From Aquimarina aquimarini (GTDB lineage Bacteria; Bacteroidota; Bacteroidia; Flavobacteriales; Flavobacteriaceae), in contig NZ_OMKE01000011.1 of NCBI RefSeq assembly GCF_900299535.1, positions 1 to 64,000 of the forward strand: a stretch of DNA of 64,000 nt, written 5' to 3'. Shown here piece by piece: positions 1-14,117 of this stretch. The notes under the pieces were generated by a model. The model ran no database searches and had not been told where the DNA came from. It saw nothing but the letters and a program-made list of their open reading frames with translations. The translations under genes and the position numbers were made by a program. The stretch's first letter is position 1. The number at the start of each line of letters is the position of its first letter.

Positions 1-109
1 CATCACCACAACTAATCGCTATGGTATCTGGAGAAAATGTGGATTGCCTTCTAAACATAGAGACAATAGTGGATTGCTTATCATAGGGAAGATTCGTATC
101 ATTAAAAAC
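1..109. repeat. Copy of the C/A-boundary repeat at the left edge
   Basis: Bases 1-109 are identical to 13912-14020, and bases 13-109 are identical to 14021-14117. Similarity continues with scattered differences to about base 231. The segment codes for the end of a C domain and the first residues of the next A domain. It is a genuine intragenic repeat between module 1 and module 5 of the synthetase, and the window begins within it. Confidence 0.9.
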
Positions 110-3100
110 GTCCAAAAGCTGATGAGATTCTGCATCACTCAACATAGATAATTTACTGATAGGCATATCAATATCTGATAGTACCGATGCTACCAATGCC
201 TTAAAATGTGAGGCCATACGCGCTATAGTGGACTCTTTGAATAAAGCTGTGCAATATTCAATCCCTATCGACAAACCATCTTCAGACTCAGAGATATTCA
301 TAGAAATATCGAACTTAGAAGTTGTATGCGGAAACGAAACTGGTTCTATAAAAGAAGATTCATTTTGATAACTGCCTTTGGTAGTGTTTTCAAGTGATAA
401 TAGTACTTGAAATAATGGTGTTCTACTTTGGTCTCTTTCTTTTACAACAGTATCCACTACTTTTTCAAAAGGCACATCTTGATGTTCATAAGCTTCAAGC
501 AAATGGTTTTTAACTTTTTTGAGTAGCTCAACAAAGGTTTCTTTATTTTTTACCTGTGTTCTTAGTGCCAATGTATTTACAAAATACCCTATCAATCCTG
601 ACACTTCTTCCTGCCCTCTATTTGCAACTGGTGTTCCGATACAAATATCCTCTTGTCCAGAATACTTAAACAACACTATTTTATAAAGACTTAGCAATAC
701 CATAAACAAAGTACTTTCTTGAGAAGTTGCTATATCTTTTAACGTATTTGTTACAGAATTTTCTAATGAGAATTCATACATTTTCCCTTCTAACTGTTGA
801 ACTGGGGGGCGTATAAAATCAGTTGGTAATTCTAGAGGAGATACTCCTTCTAGGTGTTTTTTCCAGTATAAAAGCTTCTTTTCTAATACTTCTCCAGACA
901 AATAAGAGCGTTGCCATATACTATAATCACTATACTGAACTGGTAATGTAGGTAATGAAACGGCGGCATTATCAATCGCTGCTTTATATAGTACTGTTAA
1001 TTCATTCGCAAAAATAGGTACAGACCAACCATCTGAAGCGATATGGTGCATCACCAAAACCAGAATCGTTGAATCGTCTTCTATTGGTAGTATACCTGCC
1101 CTGAGTGAATATTCTTGAGAGATATCAAAAGGTTGGGTTATAAAAGGATTTAGGTATTCTTCGATACGCTGTTCGTTTATTGGTGTTTGAGCTATATCAT
1201 GCAGTTCAAAGTCTTCTGATGGAATTATTGCTTGCATGGCCTCTCCGTTTTGCTCAGCAAAGACTGTTCTCAGACTTTCATGTCTTTCTATAATTTTCTT
1301 GAGTGCTATCGCCAACGCTTCTTTATGAAGTTCTTGTCGTACTCTGAACACCATCGGAATATGATAATTCTGACTACCACTTAATTTATGTAAAAACCAC
1401 AATCGCTCTTGAGAAAATGATAAAGGAACACTTTCTTTGTTCTTACTTTTTTCTAATGGAGGTAGTGTATTGGTAGCTGTAGAGTTTTCAATCTTTTTTG
1501 CAATGTGATAAATTGTAGCATCTGTAAAAATATCTTGTACTGTTACTTCTATTTTAAAAGCTGTTCTGATTTGTGCTATAAGACGTATTACCAAAAGGGA
1601 ATTTCCACCTAATCTGAAAAAATCATCATAAACACCTACTTTTTCTACCCCTAGAAGCTCCTGATATATCTGAACCAATCTTTTTTCAGAAGTAGTTTCT
1701 GCGGCTTTATAATCTACCGATTGTAAGGCACTTATTTCTGGATAAGGAAGTGCTGTGATATCTATCTTTCCATTTGGAGTTAATGGTATTTTATCCAAAT
1801 TCACATATGCTCCTGGAATCATATAAGAAGGGAGAGTTCCTTTTAATTTTTCATGTATCTCTTTAGTATCAAAAGATTCGTGTGAAACCAGATAAGCTAC
1901 TAGTAGGGTGTCTTTACTTATGGAGGAATTCGCTATTACAATAGCCTCTTTAATTTCTTCTAGCTGTAACAACTGATATCGAATTTCTTCTAGTTCTACA
2001 CGATATCCTCTAATTTTAATCTGATTATCGTTTCTGCCTACAAATTCCAGTTTTCCAGAAGGTAACCAACGAACTAAATCTCCTGTTTTATAAAGTCGCT
2101 CTTGCTGTTGTGTTGTACTAAAAGGATTATTTATAAATTTTTCTTTTGTTAGTTCTGGTTTATTGAGATACCCCCTTGCTACTTGGGCTCCTCCTATATA
2201 TAATTCTCCTACAACTCCTATTGGTACTATAGCCAACTGATCATCCAGTACATAGACCTGTACATTATCAATTGGTTCTCCTATCGTGATTTTTCCTTTA
2301 TCTTGATTGGTAATTGTATGACATGTAGCAACTACTGTATTCTCTGTAGGCCCATAATTATTATACACTTGTAATCGATCATCAATAGTATTCTGAAGGG
2401 TAAGACTTTCTCCTCCTACCAAATATTTTACGTTATAGTTCACAGACTCATGATTCATGAGTTCATGATATAAAACTACAGGTAAATAGGCATGTGATAT
2501 AGTATTACTGACAGTAAAATGATATAGATTTTCTGAATGTAAACGAATAGAATCATCTATAGGAAACAATTCAGCTCCACTGGTTATGTATGGAAATATT
2601 TCCCAAACAGAAGCATCAAAACCTTCTCCCGATATCATCAAGACTTTGCTAGTATGATCTACAGCATAATACTCTTGATGCCATTTGCATAGATTAACCA
2701 ACGATGCATGTTCTATCATTACTCCTTTGGGTGTACCTGTAGTTCCTGAAGTATAAATTACATACGCTAATTGTTTTTGAGATACGGGAACAGGTGTATA
2801 TTTCTTAGAATATTCCTGCTTTAACGTTTCTATACACAGAACATCTATCGTTTTATCAATATCAATCTGTGCTTTGTGTTTTTGTGTTGTAAGAACAATC
2901 GTTGCCTCTGTATCGTTTATGATAAAAGTGATTCTGTCTTTAGGATACGTAGGATCAATTGGAACATAGGCTCCTCCTGATTTGAGTACCCCTAGTATTG
3001 CTACAATCATTTCTATGGATCTAGGAATACAAATAGGAACCAAGGTTTCTGGGGTTACTCCTTTATTTTGTAGATGGTATGCTAAATAATTGGACCTTTT

Positions 3101-6100
3101 ATCTAACTCCTCATAACTTATTTTTTTATCGCCATGACTAATTGCAATTGCCTCGGGAGTAATATTTACCTGATGGGCAAACATATCGAGTACTGTACCA
3201 GAATATTGGGTTATACTTTCTGTTTTATTAAAAGTACAGATCAATTCTTCTTTCTCAGTAGATGTCAGCATTGGTAATTGGCTTATAGGCAATTCAGGAG
3301 ATATTGTAACTGATTCTGCCAATGTCATAAAATGGTTGGACATACGGGCAATAGTAGCTTCTTTAAACAGTGCTGTGCAATATTCTACAGTAACCAATAG
3401 ACGATCGGCAACCTCTGTAACATCAAAAGTTATATCAAACTTAGAACTGGAATGTGGGATCTCTAACGATGATATTACTGCTTCTCCTAAGGTTATATCT
3501 GTTACCTGATCATTATTTTGTAAACTAAACATTACTTGAAACAAGGGAGTACTACTTTGATCTCGATCACTAACAATTGTATCTACTATTTTTTCAAAAG
3601 AGACTTCTTGATGATCAAAAGCTGATAATGTCGTTTCGCGAATATTAGATAATAACGACTTAAATACCTGATTTTGATCAACAAATGATCTCAATGCTAT
3701 TGTATTCACAAAGTACCCTATCAATCCAGAAATTTCATACTGTCCTCTATTGGCTACTGGAGTTCCTACACAAATATCGTTTTGCCCACTATATTTGTGC
3801 AATAACACTTTGTATACACCTAGTAATGTCATAAAAAGTGTTCCCCCTTCTGATTGTGTCAATACATGCAACGCTTTTGTAAGCGATGTAGGAATTTCAA
3901 ATTCATATACTGCTCCTTTGGTTTGTTGTATTTGTGGTCTTGGGTAATCTAATGGTAGCGCTAAGGTGCTTACTCCTGATAATTGCTTTTTCCAGTAGGA
4001 TAATTTTGTATCTAGTATACCTCCTGATAGATACGAATGTTGCCAAATACTATAATCACTATACTGCACTGGTAGGACAGGCAATGTTATCTGTTCTCTA
4101 GCAAGTCCTGCATTATACAATTGCTCTAGCTCTTGTATAAAAATAGGAATAGACCATCCATCAGAAGCTATATGATGTGTTACAATTGCAATAACATGCT
4201 CTTTTTCTGAGATTTGCAATAGTGCCACTCGAAGCATATAATCTCTTGATAAATCAAAAGGTTGATTTATTATTTGTTCAACTGTTTCTAAAATTTCTTG
4301 TGCTTCGACCTTGCTCTTGTCTAGGGTGAAAGTATCTGCCGAAATTACTTCTTGATATGCTACTCCTTCTGATTCTTTAAATACTGTACGCAGACTCTCA
4401 TGTCTTGTAAGAATCTGAGTCGTACTCTCTAAAAATACTTTCTGATCAAATGCTCCTGATACCCTAAGTATAATCGGGATATGATAATTTACTGTTCCAG
4501 ATAACTTATCTATAAACCACAGCCTTTCTTGTGTAAAAGAAAGAGGGATATTCTTTTTATCCTTACAAACTTCTATTTGAGGAACTTTTGATATCTCTTG
4601 TTCTTGTACAAATGCTACTAGGTCTACGAGTTTTGGGTGTTCAAAAATAGTTTGAATACCAACATCTACATTGTATGCTGCTCTTACAGCAGACACTAAT
4701 CGAATTGCAGAAAGAGAATGCCCTCCTTTCTCAAAGAAATCATCATAAATTCCTATTTTGGGATTATGCAATATACGTTCCCAAATAGTGATCATTTTTT
4801 GTTGATTTGTTGTTTCAGGACCAACGTATTCTTTTGATTCAGACATCCAATCACGAGGGTCTGGCAATGATTTTTTATCTATTTTTCCGTTGATGTTTCG
4901 TGGGAAATTGGCAACAGGTACAAATGCTATTGGCACCATGTATTCTGGTAGCGTTTTCTTTAGGCATGAGATAATTTCTGAAGTGTCTATATCTGTATCT
5001 GATTGAATATAGGCTACTAATTGTTTATCGGTATCATACGAAACAACATGAGCAATCGCCTTGTTTATAGACTCTAAGCTTTCTAAGACTGTTTCTATCT
5101 CGCCCAACTCTATTCTATAACCTCTTATTTTTACTTGCCCACCAATTCTATCTACAAAATCTATAGAGCCATCGGGTAACCATTTAACCAAATCTCCTGT
5201 TTTGTATAAGGTCTCACCTTTATTAAAAGGATTATCTATAAAGCATTGCTCTGTTAAGGATGGTTTTTTCCAATACCCTTTTGATACATTATCTCCTCCT
5301 ATATAAAGTTCTCCAGGAACACCAATTGAGCATATTTCTTTGTCTTTATTCAATACATATAAGATCGTATTGTTTAAAGGTTTTCCTATTGGGGTGGTGT
5401 TTTCTGGTACTGTATTCACATCATATGTCGTTGCAAACACTACTGTTTCGGTAGGGCCATACACATTGATCAACTTACCTTTTCCTAATGCTTCAAATGC
5501 TTTTTTGACATGATATGTAGAGGCTTTTTCTCCTCCGAAAAGCAATTTCCTAATGTTTTTTAATGCATAAACATTCGTATCTACAACCGCATTGAATAAT
5601 GTGGTGGTCATAAAACTTACCGAAATTTCCTTTTGTTCTATTATTTCTGTCAGTGCAAAAGCATCTGCAGCATGTTCCTCATTTATAAGGTGTAAATGTG
5701 CTCCATTAAGAAGGGTGCCAAAAATTTCATATATAGAACCGTCAAAAGCAAAATTTGACCATTGTAATACATTGTCATTATCACGTATAGCAATTGATCC
5801 TTTTTCATTTACAAGTTTTATTACATTCTTATGACTTACTGCTACTCCTTTTGGCTCGCCTGTGGTACCAGATGTATACATGATATACATAGTGTCCTCT
5901 ATAGTAGCTTTGTCCGTTATGGTTGTATCAAATTCAATATCATATGCTTCTGATACATTCAACAAGCCCGTTGTTGATGTTACTTTTGTTTCTACATCAG
6001 ATATGTCTGAGCAGACTATATAGTTAACCCTAGCATCCTCTAGTATATAGTGCAATCGTTCTACTGGATACTCTTTATGAATTGGCACGTAAACTGCTCC

Positions 6101-9100
6101 TGCTCTTAGGATTCCCAAAATACTGCTTATCATATCCAGACCACGATCCATCAGTACTGCAATATTTTCCTGTCTAGAAACTCCTTTATTGATTAAATAT
6201 TGAGCTATCTGAACCGATTTATCATACAACTCTTTGTAATTTACTTCTTGATCATGGTGAGTTACCGCTACTGCATTAGGTTGTTTTGCTACCCATTCAT
6301 CAAACAAAGTAATAATTGATTTATCTTTAGGGTATTGACATTTTGTAGTATTAAACTGCAATACATTATTGTCTTCTGTAGCTGTTCTATAGGATATTTC
6401 TTTTAAGGTAATATCTGATAACATCTTAAACAATACTGTTTGTAAATGCCCTTTAATCAATTCTACAAAATATGCATCAAGTTGTTTATTGTTATAGGTA
6501 AACTTGATCGATAGATGATCGCTCTGAAGAGATATTGATAAGCTTACTACATAGTTTCCATATTCTTCAGCAACTACATTGTTTATTTCTATGTTTGTTT
6601 TATCTGCTGTATCAGAAGTTCCTACAGGGTAATTTTCAAAAACAAGAAGACTATCAAATAGTGCTTCTTTAACATCACTATACGATTCTATTTGACTTAG
6701 AGGTACATAGCCATATTCTTCTCTAGCATTTGTATGTTGTGATTGAATTTCTTTTAACCAATCAATGACCAACAAATTTTTGTTTACGGTTGTACAAACA
6801 GGAATTGTATTGATATACAACCCTACTTTATTTTCTATATTTTTAATTTGTGCATCTCTCCCTGAAATTGTTGTTCCAAATACTACTGAATCAGTACTAG
6901 TGTATTGAGAAAGTAAGTATGCCCATGCTCCTTGTAGTAATGTATTGGTGGTGATATGGTGTTTTTGAACAAAATCAATTATTTTGCGAGTCTGATCTTT
7001 TGTAAACAATACCTCATCTGTAGTATTAGCAAAAACCTTATTTCTATCAGAAGGTGTATTAATAAAAGGTAAATAGGCAGGTTTCTCTATTGACTGTAAG
7101 TATACAGTCCAAAATTCAGCAAGCCCTAGCTGATTTTTATTCTTAATATCTTTTATTAAATCTCCGTAATTATCTTTTTCTAAGACTGGCAATAGATTAC
7201 CTTCTTGGATTGTTTGATATATTTGAATGAATCGATTCATTAGTAATGAGAAAGACCATCCATCCCACAATAAGTGATGATTGGTAATAACACATTTTGT
7301 ACTGTTGTCAGGTAATTTTATTAGTGTAAAACGAACCAGTGGCGGTTTTTCTATATCGAATCCTTTTTTTCTGTCTTCTGTAAGGAATGTATCTACTGCT
7401 ATGGTCACCTCTTCTTCTGTGAGTTGACTATAGTTTATTTCAGTTACAGAAAGCGCTAAATTTTTATATACAACCTGTACTGGTTGTTCGAATTGATTTA
7501 CAAAAAAAGCAGTACGTAATATGTTATGAGTTTTTGATAATGTTTCCCAACTTTTAATAAACAGCTCCTTATCAAACCCTTTTACAAAGTCAAAACTAAA
7601 TTGTATAACATATGCTTCGGTATTATCTCCTAATAGATTGTGAAATAACATACCTTCTTGCAATGGACTTAATGTATAGATATCTTCTATAACAGAGGGG
7701 TGATTGTCATTCTTAATAAACGAGGACAACTCATGAGCAGATACAAAATTTGACAACCCATAATCAGATGAAGTCTTAACCTTCTCTGTCTGTTCTAAAC
7801 AATGTTTGATTACATTTTCTAGTTCTAATTGATAAGAAGTGGCTAATTTGCTAATCGTTTCTTTAGTATAACGAAGGCTATCATAGCTCCAATTTACAAC
7901 CAGTTGTTTATCTACAACTACACAATTGATTGCCAGTTGATGAGGATTATGATTGGCGGGGTTGATATCATTACCTTTTGATTCTTTGGCAAAATCAAAA
8001 TACATATCATCTGACATGCTATTATCAAAAGTACCTAAGTAATTAAACGTAATATCGTCAAAATTTGTGGCTAGACTTTTCTGAATATCCTCATTGTCAG
8101 AAAGGTATTTTAATACTCCAAAACCTATTCCTTTGTCTGGGATACTTCTCAAAAAGTCTTTTGTATGGATAATCGTTTCTGCTATGGTATTTTGTTTTGA
8201 TAAACAAACAGGATAAAAAGAGGTAAACCATCCTACTGTTTGACTTACATCTACATTTTTAAAGATTTCCTCTCTTCCGTGTCCTTCTAGTCCTATAACA
8301 TTTTTTTCTTTATTTGTCCAGTTACTTACTACTATTGCCAGCGCACTTAATAAAACATCATTAATTTCTGTAGCGTAGATATGATGAATTTTTGATAAGA
8401 TTGATTCTGTAGCTTCTACCGAAAGGGAATTACTATGATGATATGTATTGCCATATGTTGTAATTTCTTCACTTTTGTTTTCTGGTAAAAGTGGTGTATA
8501 ATTCTGTAAGATATCTTGCCAATAAAAACGCTGAGAATGTATATATACACTTTGCGCCAGCATTGTTAGTTTTTTATGCCACTGTCGATAAGAAGTCGTT
8601 TTAGTATCAATAAAAAGCACTGTGTCCTTGACAAGTAATTTATGAAGGTCTTCAAAAATAATTCTCCATGAGACTCCATCAATGGCTAAATGATGAACTG
8701 CCATAAAAAGTCTGTTCTTTTTGAAATCAGAAGGGGTTTCTAATAATACAAAACTGGCTATCTGTCCTTCTGTAACCGAAAGGCTTTGCTGATATGATTC
8801 ACAAATTTTTGTAATTTCGGTTTCATTGGCTACCAATTCTCTTTTTAAAGATGTCGCTTTTGTGATATATCGCTGTATTGGATTTGCGGTATGAATATCT
8901 TGATACTGAAATCGAAGTGCATCATGTTTATCAATTAAAATAGTAATTACCTTCTTTAATTTATCATAGGTTATTGCTTTATCCAATGATAGCAACATTG
9001 ATTGATTGTAATGGTTATAATACGTATACCTTGTTTCAAAAAACATTTTTTGTACAGGTAATAAACCACTCTCTCCTATAAGTTTTCCCTGTTCTGTAAG

Positions 9101-12100
9101 AATGTCTTGTGCTTTTACCAAATTTGAGGCAATTGCACTAATATTTTGATAGGTAAATACATCCTTTACTTTGAAAAAAATATTTCTTTCTTTGGCTTTA
9201 CTTACTAGTTGTATGGCTTTGATAGAATCTCCTCCCAGTTCAAAGAAATTATCTAATACTCCAATCTTTTCTTTCTCTAAAAGTTCCTTCCAGATAGCTA
9301 CTAATTGTTGTTCTGTTATAGTAGTTGGAGCTCTATACGTATTCTCCAATGAGAAATCTGGCTCTGGTAACTTTTTCTTATCAACTTTTCCGTTATATGT
9401 CAAAGGAATAGCATCTATAAATACATATATTTTCGGAATCATATAATCAGGCAATTTATCTTTTAACTGATCCTGAATCCATGATGTATCTAAAGTGTTA
9501 TCTGTTACTATGTACGCTACTATATGTTTAGTCCCTTGTTTATCTGTTTTTGCAATAACTATAGATTGATGAATAGATGTTAATTCATCTAACTGATATG
9601 TTATTTCAGCCAGCTCTATCCTATAACCTCTAATTTTAACCTGATCATCCTTTCTTCCAATAAATTCTATTGTTCCATCTGGTAACCATCGTGCTAAATC
9701 TCCTGTTTTGTATAGCCTCTCATTATGGTGTGTAAATGGATTATTTACAAACTTTTCTTTTGTTAGCTCTTCTCTGTTAAGATACCCTACTGCCAATTGT
9801 CTTCCTGCTATACATAATTCTCCTACCACTCCAATAGGTACCAGTTCTAATTGATCATCTAGAATATGTATATGAGTATTGGCTATTGGTTTTCCTATTG
9901 TTACTTTACTATCTGCACTAATTTTGGATACAGAAGCCCAAATGGTAGCCTCTGTAGGGCCGTATTCATTATAAAGTGATGCTCTTGTTTTTTCAAAATG
10001 TTTTTGAATACTTTTTTGAGGAAGATGATCTCCACCAAGAATTACCGTTTTTAAGGTATCTAAATTGATGGTATCAACAGATAAAATCAGGTTATAATAT
10101 TGACTACCACATATTACGGTATCGATTTCATTATCATTAAAAATATTAGCAATTCTAGATATATCGTAGATCTCTTCTTCTTTAACTAAAACCAATGTAC
10201 CTCCTGATAGTAAAGTTCCGAATACCACCGCATAACTAGCATCAAAAGAAAATGATAAAGTGAGTAGTGCTTTTTGGTATCCTTTATAATAATCATTTCT
10301 TGCTCTCATAGAACTATAAAGTCCTTTATGATTGCAAACTACCCCTTTGGCTTTTCCTGTAGTACCTGATGTATAGATAACGTAGGCACGTTGTTCTGGG
10401 GATATCGGAATTTGAGGAGTATCTGTTCTCTGAACTTGTAATTCATTTTGTATTTCCTCTTGAAAAATGGGGGTTATTGTTGAAATTGAAGAAAAACGAT
10501 CTCTATACGCTGAACGGCTTATTATTTTTCTTGCATTTGTATCTTTTAGAATAAATTCTATTCTTTTTTTCGGATAACTTGGATCTATAGGGATAAATAC
10601 AGCTCCTGCTTTTAGTATTCCTAAAACACCGATTACCATATCTATAGAGCGCTCTAAGCATATAGGTATATACTCTTCTCTTTCTACTCCCGATGCCTGC
10701 AAATAATGAGCAAGTTGATTAGATTTTTTATCTAAAGAGTCATAACTATATACTACGTCTCCCAGTTTTAATGCAATATGATCAGGGTTTGCTATTAATT
10801 GCTGAGTAAACATATCAAGAATCGTTTCTTCTTGAGCATATTGTATATGATTATCATTAAAGTCTATTAATAATCGTTGTCGTTCCTGTATTCCTAGTAA
10901 TGCAACTTCTTGAATACGTGTCTCAGGATTAAGAGTCAGGCAAGAAATAGCGTTCTTAAAGTGTTGCTCTAATCGCTCAATTGTTGATTTTTTAAAGAGA
11001 GCTGTACAATACTCAAACTCTACATACAACTTGTGATCACGTTCTGTGATATTACACGACAAATCAAAAGTAGCGGTGTCATGAGGTAAGGTGATAGATT
11101 CTATACTAGTATCCCCCAATGTAATATCGGTTACCTGCTCATTATTTTGTATACTAAAAAGAACTTGAAAAATTGGACTTCTACTCTGATCTCTTTGATT
11201 GGTCACAGCATCCACTACGCTTTCAAAAGGAACCTCTTGATGATCATAAGCCTGTAGTGTGTTTTCTTTTATTTGCTGTAATAGGGTTGTAAAAGAGCTA
11301 TCTTCTTCTACGAGTGTTCTAATAGCCAATGTATTTACAAAGAAACCAATAAGATTGGTTATTTCCTGTTGTCCTCTATTGGCTACTGGAGTACCAATAC
11401 AAATATCATTCTGACCAGTGTATCGATATAAAACAACTTTAAACACACTCAATAATGTCATAAAGACTGTTGTATGCTGTTTCAATGATAATTCATGTAT
11501 CTTTTTGGTATCTTCTTGATCTATTTCAAACTCTAGTACAGCTCCTTTTGTACTTTGAACAGAAGGCCTTGCATAATCAGTGGGTAATACCAAAGGAGTA
11601 ATATTGTCTAGGTTTTTTTTCCAAAAATCTAGTTTCTTGTTCAATAATTCTTCTGACAGTTGTGTCCTTTGCCATATGCTGTAGTCTGAGTATTGTACAG
11701 ATATTGGTTCAAGTAGATTTTTTGTATTTTCTACATAACTCGTATAAATTGTTTCTATTTCTGAAATAAAAATAGGAATTGACCACCCATCTGAAGCTAT
11801 ATGATGCATGGTTATTACCAAAATAGTTTCCTCTTCTGATATAAAAAACAGATTGGCCCGAACCATATAGTCTTTTGATAAGTCAAAAGGTTTTTTTACA
11901 CTTTTATCTATAATAGATAACAACTCTTTAGGTTGTATTTCTCTCTGTAACTTTTCCTCTTGTATGGTAAACCCTTCTACTGGCAACACTTTTTGATATC
12001 CTTTTCCGTCTTTTTGATAAAATACTGTTCTAAGACTTTCATGGCGCTGTATAATAGTTTTCAGCGTCTTTTTTAATAAAGATGTATCGATATTCCCTTT

Positions 12101-14020
12101 TATTTTTAGTGCAATCGGAATATGGTAATTTGAGGTACCCGAAAGGGTGTCCAAAAACCATAATCGTTCCTGAGAAAAAGATAACGGGATGTCTTCTACA
12201 TATTCGTGCTGTAGTATAGGAATTAATTCTGTACTCTCTTTTTGATCTATTATAGCCGCTAATTCTTTTATCGTTGGGTTTTCAAACACAGTACTTATAT
12301 CGATATCGATATTCATCTGAGATCGAATCTTTGTTGTAAGACGCATTACTAATAAAGAATGCCCTCCTAGTTCAAAAAAGCTATGAGTAGTGCTTATCTT
12401 TTCTTTTCCCAACAAATCTTTCCAGAGTGTTACCAATTCTTTTTCGGTTTGAGAAGTGGCTGGAACAAAAACGGTAGATTTCAATTCAAAATTTGAAAGC
12501 CTAGAGAGTTTGTCTTTATCTATTTTACCATTGGTTGTAATAGGAAATTCTGCTACTGGCTCTATAAATTGAGGTAGCATATATCCTGGTAAAGAAGTTT
12601 TTAATTGATGTTTTACAACACTCTCTTCATAATCATCATTTGGAATAACATAGGCTACCAAAAATTTATCTTTTTGTGGAGTCTCCTTTACAATAACAGT
12701 AGATTTATTTATCTGAGGTAACTGATCTAATTGCTGTTCTATTTCTTCTAGTTCTATTCTAAATCCTCTAATTTTTACCTGATTGTCATTTCTGCCTATA
12801 AACTCCAAATCTCCTGTGGATAACCAGCGAACTACATCTCCTGTCTTATATAATTTACTATCTACACTACCATATGGGTTTGAAACAAAACGCTCCTTGG
12901 TAAAGTCGGGTCTGTTCAAATATCCCAAAGCAATTCCTTCTCCTGAGGTATATAACTCTCCTGGAACTCCTACAGGGCATAATTGCATCTCTCTATCTAA
13001 TACATACACCTGAGTTCCTATGATAGGGCTTCCTATTGGGATACTAACCCTATTCGAGAAATCTCGTGGAATACGATAACAGCAGGTAAATGTTGTATTC
13101 TCTGTAGGACCATACCCATTGAGGATCGTTACTGATGCTGAACGACTGTACAACTTCGATACACTAGAGGGCTTTAATACATCTCCTCCTGACAAAACAT
13201 AGCGTAAGGGTAATTCTTCTACTCCATCACTATCAACCCACTGATCAAATAAAGCCGAGGTAAACCAAACTGTGTTTACGTTATGAGTTGAGATAATAGA
13301 ATTTACCTTTTGTAAATCTAAATGTCGTTCTGGATACAAAACAACTGACCCCCCATGAAGCAATGGACTCCATAACTCAAATGTAGCGGCATCAAAAGAG
13401 ATAGAAGATACCTGTAATGTTCTTGTATCTGAATCTATTGGTAAATGATCCATGTAGGATAGGCGAACGATAGACCTATGGGCAACTACTACTCCCTTGG
13501 GAACTCCTGTAGATCCTGACGTATAAATGATATAAGCCGCGGTATCTGCTGTAACTGGTTCTAATGGTGGAGCTTCTGAGAAATCAACATCAGCTAGTTG
13601 ACCTATCAAAGAATTTAGATCATACACGATAATTCCTTCATACGCTCTAAACAATGAAAACAAGGATGAATCTGTAAGAATATAACCTGCATCTGTATCT
13701 GATAACATAAACGATATGCGATCTGATGGATAATCAGGGTCTATAGGAACATAACAACTACCTGTCTTAAGGATACCCAAAACACCTATAATCATATCAA
13801 TAGAACGATCCATACAGATAGGAATCTTCATTCCTGGTCGTACTCCTTCTTTATGTAAATAATGTGAAAGCTGTGTAGATCGGTGTTCTAATTCTTCATA
13901 CGTCATCGACACATCACCACAACTAATCGCTATGGTATCTGGAGAAAATGTGGATTGCCTTCTAAACATAGAGACAATAGTGGATTGCTTATCATAGGGA
14001 AGATTCGTATCATTAAAAAC
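1..14020 (-). CDS. NRPS, 3' fragment (modules 1-4 and C domain of module 5), runs off left edge
   Basis: Non-ribosomal peptide synthetase that continues the 14013-15680 gene in another frame. The frame is open from the 97-bp duplication to base 1; the first in-frame ATG is at 13969, but this is not a real gene start. Domains in reading order (approximate): A1 14100-12520, PCP1 (GGHSLL near 12357), C2 12200-10900 (HHIASDG near 11805), A2 10850-9380, PCP2 (GGDSIK near 9228), E2 9075-7860 (HHLAIDG near 8690), C3 of D-accepting type 7700-6400, A3 6330-4880, PCP3 (GGHSL near 4716), C4 4560-3260, A4 3210-1760, PCP4 (GGNSLL near 1600), C5 1440-130. Pocket residues read by eye: A1 DAFWLGGTFK (Val-like), A2 DAAIIGEIWK (unassigned), A3 DGYFLGVVFK (Ile-like), A4 DAWYLGNVVK (Leu-like). 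A2 is followed by an epimerase and a matching C domain, so residue 2 should be D. No thioesterase is reached. Domain calls are firm; amino acid calls are inference from remembered codes. Confidence 0.9.
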
Positions 14021-14117
14021 TAATCGCTATGGTATCTGGAGAAAATGTGGATTGCCTTCTAAACATAGAGACAATAGTGGATTGCTTATCATAGGGAAGA
14101 TTCGTATCATTAAAAAC
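13921..14117. repeat. 97-bp exact tandem duplication that breaks the NRPS frame
   Basis: 13921-14020 and 14018-14117 are identical (100 bp, period 97 bp, 3 bp shared). Because 97 is not a multiple of 3, the minus-strand frame of the upstream part meets a TAA at 14013-14015. Deleting one unit joins the two parts into a normal A-domain start (PDTIAIS followed by CGDVSMTYEELE). The same sequence lies at the left edge of the window. An unmerged overlap at an assembly join is the simplest reading; a real slipped-strand duplication is the alternative. Confidence 0.92.
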
